Part shown: positions 61,017-64,000 of the stretch, one piece after another
How positions within the stretch are numbered: position 1 is the first letter of the stretch
How the letters are laid out: each line of letters starts with the position of its first letter
Assembly (NCBI GenBank): GCA_036501625.1
Contig: DASXZY010000071.1
Span: 1 to 64,000 of the forward strand
Reading direction: 5' to 3'
From: Palsa-1400 sp036501625
GTDB taxonomy: Bacteria > Verrucomicrobiota > Verrucomicrobiia > Limisphaerales > Palsa-1400
Length of the DNA: 64,000 nt
Position numbers and translations under genes: made by a program
The notes under the pieces: model-generated
The model's database searches: none
What the model was told of the DNA's origin: nothing
The model's input: only the letters and a program-made list of their open reading frames with translations

Positions 61017-61763
61017 ATGTTTAAAAATATCGGCGAAATACTGGTTCTGTTCTGGCAAACGCTGCTGGTTCTTCCGCAATGGTGGCGGCAGCGGCGCAAG
61101 ATTTTTGACCAGCTTTCGTTTATCGGCGTGACCAGCCTATTCATGGTGTGCGTGCTCTCCCTTTTCATCGGCGGCGTGCTGGCGTTGCAGACCGGCCCTG
61201 TACTCGTAGAGCGCGGCGTCAGCTCGGTTTTGGGCGGCATGATCGGCCTTTCCATGTGCAAGGAACTGGCCCCGGTCATGATTGCCATCCTGGTGGCCGG
61301 GCGCATCGGCTCCGCCATGTCCGCCGAGATCGGCTCGATGAAGGTTTACGAAGAGATCGACGCCCTCCGCACCATGAACATTGACCCCGTGCGCTACCTG
61401 GTGATGCCCCGCATGGTCGCCATCGCGATTTCGCTGCCGATCCTGGTTCTTTTTTCCATTCCGGTCGGCTGGTTCGGCGGCGCGGTCGTGTGCAATTTCA
61501 ACATGAAGATCGCGGTCGGTTTTGACAGCTATTTTGACAATCTGCGCGACGTGGTGGGGCCAAGCGACGTCTTCAACGGCCTGTTCAAATCTTTTATATT
61601 TGCCCTGGCCATCGGCATCATTTCCTGCCATCAGGGGCTGATCACTCGCGGCGGGCCGCGCGGCATCGGGCGCAGCGTGACCAAAGCCGTTGTCAATTCC
61701 ATCGTGCTGATCCTCATCCTGGATTATTTCCTGACACGTTTTCTGATCTACTTCCAAAAATGA
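61017..61763 (+). CDS. mlaE: MlaE-type ABC transporter permease
   Basis: The 248-residue permease has about five TM segments and the MlaE/TTG pattern: FIGVTSLFMVCVLSLFIGGVLALQTG, ELAPVMIAILVAGRIGSAMSAEIGSMKVYEEIDALRTM, VMPRMVAIAISLPILVLFS and the final GPRGIGRSVTKAVV. It is the membrane core of a phospholipid ABC transporter of the Mla type. The ATG is one base after the previous gene's stop, and its stop overlaps the mlaF ATG by four bases (ATGA). Confidence 0.92.
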   Translation: MFKNIGEILVLFWQTLLVLPQWWRQRRKIFDQLSFIGVTSLFMVCVLSLFIGGVLALQTGPVLVERGVSSVLGGMIGLSMCKELAPVMIAILVAGRIGSAMSAEIGSMKVYEEIDALRTMNIDPVRYLVMPRMVAIAISLPILVLFSIPVGWFGGAVVCNFNMKIAVGFDSYFDNLRDVVGPSDVFNGLFKSFIFALAIGIISCHQGLITRGGPRGIGRSVTKAVVNSIVLILILDYFLTRFLIYFQK

Positions 61764-62521
61764 CCGCCAGCCCGGAAACACAAAGCGTCGCGGTTGAAGT
61801 CCGCGACTTGCGCAAAAGCTTCGGCAAGGTCGAAGTGCTCAAGGGCCTTTCCTTTAAGGTCGGACGCGGCGAGCGCTTTGTCATCATGGGGCCGAGCGGC
61901 AGCGGCAAGAGCGTCCTGCTCAAGCAAATCATCGGCTTGATGAAACCGGATGCGGGCGAAATCCTCATCGAAGGAGAATCGGCCCAGAATCCCGCCGTGC
62001 AGGCCAAGTACCGCATGGCCATGGTCTTTCAATCGGCCGCCTTGCTGACTTCGCTGACTGTCGGCGAAAATGTCGGCCTTTATTTGACTGAACATCAGGC
62101 CAAATCACCCGCGGAGATCGACGCGACCGTCGCGCGCGCGCTGGAAACCGTCGGACTCAAGGGTCTCCAAGACCGCGCTCCGTCGGACCTTTCCGGCGGC
62201 ATGCAAAAGCGGGTGGCGATCGCCCGCGCGCTGGTCATCGAACCGCAATTGGTGCTCTTCGACGAGCCGACTTCCGAATTGGACCCGCTCATGGCCGTGA
62301 CCATCGGGGAGGAAATTCTCAGGTTAAACGAACGCACCGGCTCGACGTCCATTATCGTCACCCATGACCGGGAATTGGCCTTCGCCACTGGCCATCACAT
62401 TGCCATGATCCACGATGGGCGCATCCTCTTCCTGGGCACGCCGCAGGAAGTGCAGCGCCACCCGGATCCCATCATCCAAAAATTTATCACCGCGGAACTC
62501 GCACCGCCACGACCTCATTGA
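61760..62521 (+). CDS. mlaF: MlaF-type ABC transporter ATPase
   Basis: The 253-residue ATPase shows Walker A MGPSGSGKSVLLKQI, the Q-loop AMVFQSAALL, signature LSGGMQKRVAIARAL, Walker B LVLFDEPTSELDP and the switch His in SIIVTHDRE. These are intact. It energises lipid transport by the MlaE permease. The start overlaps mlaE (ATGA), and mlaD follows after four bases. Confidence 0.94.
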   Translation: MTASPETQSVAVEVRDLRKSFGKVEVLKGLSFKVGRGERFVIMGPSGSGKSVLLKQIIGLMKPDAGEILIEGESAQNPAVQAKYRMAMVFQSAALLTSLTVGENVGLYLTEHQAKSPAEIDATVARALETVGLKGLQDRAPSDLSGGMQKRVAIARALVIEPQLVLFDEPTSELDPLMAVTIGEEILRLNERTGSTSIIVTHDRELAFATGHHIAMIHDGRILFLGTPQEVQRHPDPIIQKFITAELAPPRPH

Positions 62522-62525
62522 TATT

Positions 62526-63518
62526 ATGAAAGAATCCACAGAAGGCAGACTGGGCCTGTTTTTCGCCTTGGCCGTTGTTTTGGCGCTGGTCATTTTGGAA
62601 ACCGTCGGGAGCATTGGCTTCCTCCACCGGGGGCTGCATGTCCGCGCGCTGTTTAAGAATGTGCAGGACTTGCGCGTCGGAGACCCTGTCAAGATGGCCG
62701 GCGTCCGCGTCGGGCGCGTCGAACGAGTCACGCTGTCCAATCCTTACGTCGAAGTTCAAATGAGCATCACCAGCGGCATCGATGTTAAGACGGACAGCAA
62801 AGCGAATATCAGTTTTACCGGGTTGATGGCCCAGAATTACGTCGGCTTGGACTTCGGCACCGTGGGCGCGCCTGCGGCAGCGGACGGGGCGACGCTCCAA
62901 ACCTCCGAGCAGCCCGATTTGGGACAAATGTTTGCCAAGCTCGACGCGGTCGCGACGGGAGTCGAAAATCTTACGCGAACGTTTAGCGGCGAGAAGCTGG
63001 ATACGTTCCTTGGGCCATTGACCGATTTCATCAAGGACAACCGGACCAACATCACCGCCAGTGTCAGCAACATGAAAACAATTTCCGACCGCATCATCCA
63101 GGGCCAAGGCACAGTTGGCAAATTGATCAACGACGACACATTGTATGCTTCCGCGCAGGGCGTCATGAGCAACCTGCAGACCCTGCCGGACGAAGTCAAA
63201 GGCGTCTCCGCGGACGCGCACACGCTCATCACCAACGCCAACCAGACCATCACCGACGCCCGCGAAGGCCGCGGCACGCTCGGAAAGCTGATGACGGAGG
63301 AAGTGCTCTACGACGAGGCCAAACAAACGATGACCAATCTTGAATCCATCACCCGCAAGATTGACAAGGGGCAAGGCTCCGTCGGCCAATTGATCAACGA
63401 CGACACGTTCCTCAAAGGCGCCAAGCTGTCGTTGCAAAAGATCGACAAGGCCACTGAAAGTTTGGAAGACACCGGGCCTTTGAGCATCCTGGGCACGATG
63501 GTCAGCAGCCTGTTCTAG
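62526..63518 (+). CDS. mlaD: MlaD-family MCE-domain protein
   Basis: The 330-residue protein has one N-terminal TM (GLFFALAVVLALVILETVGS) and an MCE domain (VRALFKNVQDLRVGDPVKMAGVRVGRVERVTL...). The C-terminal half has three copies of a repeat: GQGTVGKLINDDTLYASAQ, GRGTLGKLMTEEVLYDEAK and GQGSVGQLINDDTFLKGAK. Each is followed by a coiled helix, so the domain may extend as a tube or bridge across the periplasm. No mlaB, mlaC or mlaA is in the window. ATG 62526 is used. Its stop shares CTAG with the convergent acetyltransferase. Confidence 0.9.
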   Translation: MKESTEGRLGLFFALAVVLALVILETVGSIGFLHRGLHVRALFKNVQDLRVGDPVKMAGVRVGRVERVTLSNPYVEVQMSITSGIDVKTDSKANISFTGLMAQNYVGLDFGTVGAPAAADGATLQTSEQPDLGQMFAKLDAVATGVENLTRTFSGEKLDTFLGPLTDFIKDNRTNITASVSNMKTISDRIIQGQGTVGKLINDDTLYASAQGVMSNLQTLPDEVKGVSADAHTLITNANQTITDAREGRGTLGKLMTEEVLYDEAKQTMTNLESITRKIDKGQGSVGQLINDDTFLKGAKLSLQKIDKATESLEDTGPLSILGTMVSSLF

Positions 63519-63955
63519 CGCGCGGCGTGCAAGACCCAGGCTGAACGGTGGGCCGTGAATCCGATTTTGGGATAGTACCCTTCCGCTTTCGGCGCGGCCA
63601 GCAGGATGATCGTCGCCTTGCTCCCCAGGCGCGAACGAGTCAAACGAATCAACTCACTCCCAATGCCATTTTTCTGGTAGGCTTTATCCACCGCCAGGTC
63701 TGACACGTAGCAGCAATATTCAAAATCAGTCACAGAACGCGCGACACCGACCAACTTCGCCCCATCCCAGGCCGTGCAAAGCAAATCGGCGTGCCGAAGC
63801 ATGGCTGCGATGCAGGCGGAGTCATCGACCGGCCGGCGCTCCGCCAGCATCGAGCGGCGCAAGACATCAATGAACTCCGCCTCACTGAGGGCGCGGTCAT
63901 ATTCATAACGAATCGCCGCGCTCGCGATTTTCGGTGGCCGTTGGTCATTTCGCAT
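63515..63955 (-). CDS. GNAT-family N-acetyltransferase
   Basis: The 146-residue protein has the GNAT acetyl-CoA-binding core VSDLAVDKAYQKNGIGSELIRLTRSRL (the Q/R-x-x-G-x-G/A motif). A C-terminal AEGYYPKIGFT segment is typical of GNAT motif B. The substrate is unknown. The start at 63955 has no clear rival. The gene is convergent with mlaD; nothing else is evident to the window end. Confidence 0.85.
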   Translation of the reverse strand: MRNDQRPPKIASAAIRYEYDRALSEAEFIDVLRRSMLAERRPVDDSACIAAMLRHADLLCTAWDGAKLVGVARSVTDFEYCCYVSDLAVDKAYQKNGIGSELIRLTRSRLGSKATIILLAAPKAEGYYPKIGFTAHRSAWVLHAAR

Positions 63956-64000
63956 GTATGGATTTTAAGCGACAAGGTTAAAGAATCCCAAGGCTAAACA

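Noticed and set aside
1..64000. CRISPR arrays, rRNA genes, riboswitches or an origin of replication
   Set aside because: No regularly spaced repeats, rRNA-like sequence, recognisable riboswitch core, or DnaA-box cluster was seen on either strand.

Overview
The window reads as chromosomal DNA of a Verrucomicrobiota bacterium, most likely of the Pedosphaera/Limisphaerales (subdivision 3) type. The main evidence is the verrucomicrobial style of secreted proteins (two GloVer-type tandem-repeat proteins at 6.6-7.8 kb and 19.0-22.0 kb, and a pilin-head domain with the typical GH-x-LP ending). GC-rich codon use and mostly housekeeping genes with clear full-length homologues agree with this. The lineage is inferred from gene content only. 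No rRNA is present; one tRNA-Arg(CCT) is.

Layout. 0-6.5 kb: end of a transposase, a class V aminotransferase, hisH, nfo, and a minus-strand E1alpha-E1beta-E2 2-oxoacid dehydrogenase operon. 6.6-9.9 kb: a frameshifted GloVer gene, then a complete IS1202-like element with exact 16-bp target duplications, inserted just upstream of a hupE-like gene. 10-19 kb: M16 peptidase, dapF, MFS exporter, tRNA-Arg, cysK, rho, WYL regulator. 19-25 kb (minus): a 975-aa repeat protein, then luxE-luxC-queD preceded by a translationally coupled 28-codon reading frame that contains a perfect palindrome. 25-31.7 kb: Rpn-type nuclease, RbsD-like protein, KamA, a GH76 mannanase with a secreted metalloprotease, and a zinc-ribbon protein. 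31.7-40.4 kb: SNF2 helicase, nucleoside-type MFS, gamma-carbonic anhydrase, a lipoprotein ending in a pseudopilin domain, and a sugar isomerase/oxidoreductase pair. 40.4-46.5 kb: a truncated, frameshifted EcoRV-like endonuclease remnant, a porin-cupredoxin-sensor kinase operon and an orphan D12 adenine methyltransferase. 46.6-53.9 kb: alcohol dehydrogenase and a signalling island. 54-64 kb: DUF1579 protein, YbjQ, YebC, a large HpnN-like RND protein and an envelope lipid-transport operon (aromatic-repeat protein plus MlaE, MlaF, MlaD), then a GNAT acetyltransferase.

Most unusual region. Between 47.7 and 53.9 kb there are four histidine-kinase-like genes, and none is canonical. One has the phosphoacceptor His but no ATPase domain. 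Its overlapping neighbour has the ATPase domain but an altered H-box. The next two both have Asn in place of the phosphoacceptor His. The island also contains a LuxR HTH remnant, a frameshifted kinase and a frameshifted response regulator. It is either a decaying signalling cluster or a set of pseudokinases/split kinases with changed function.

Frameshifts are confined to accessory genes (GloVer, EcoRV-like, LuxR remnant, PAS kinase, response regulator), while the housekeeping genes are intact. This favours biological decay over random sequencing error, although read-level confirmation would be needed.
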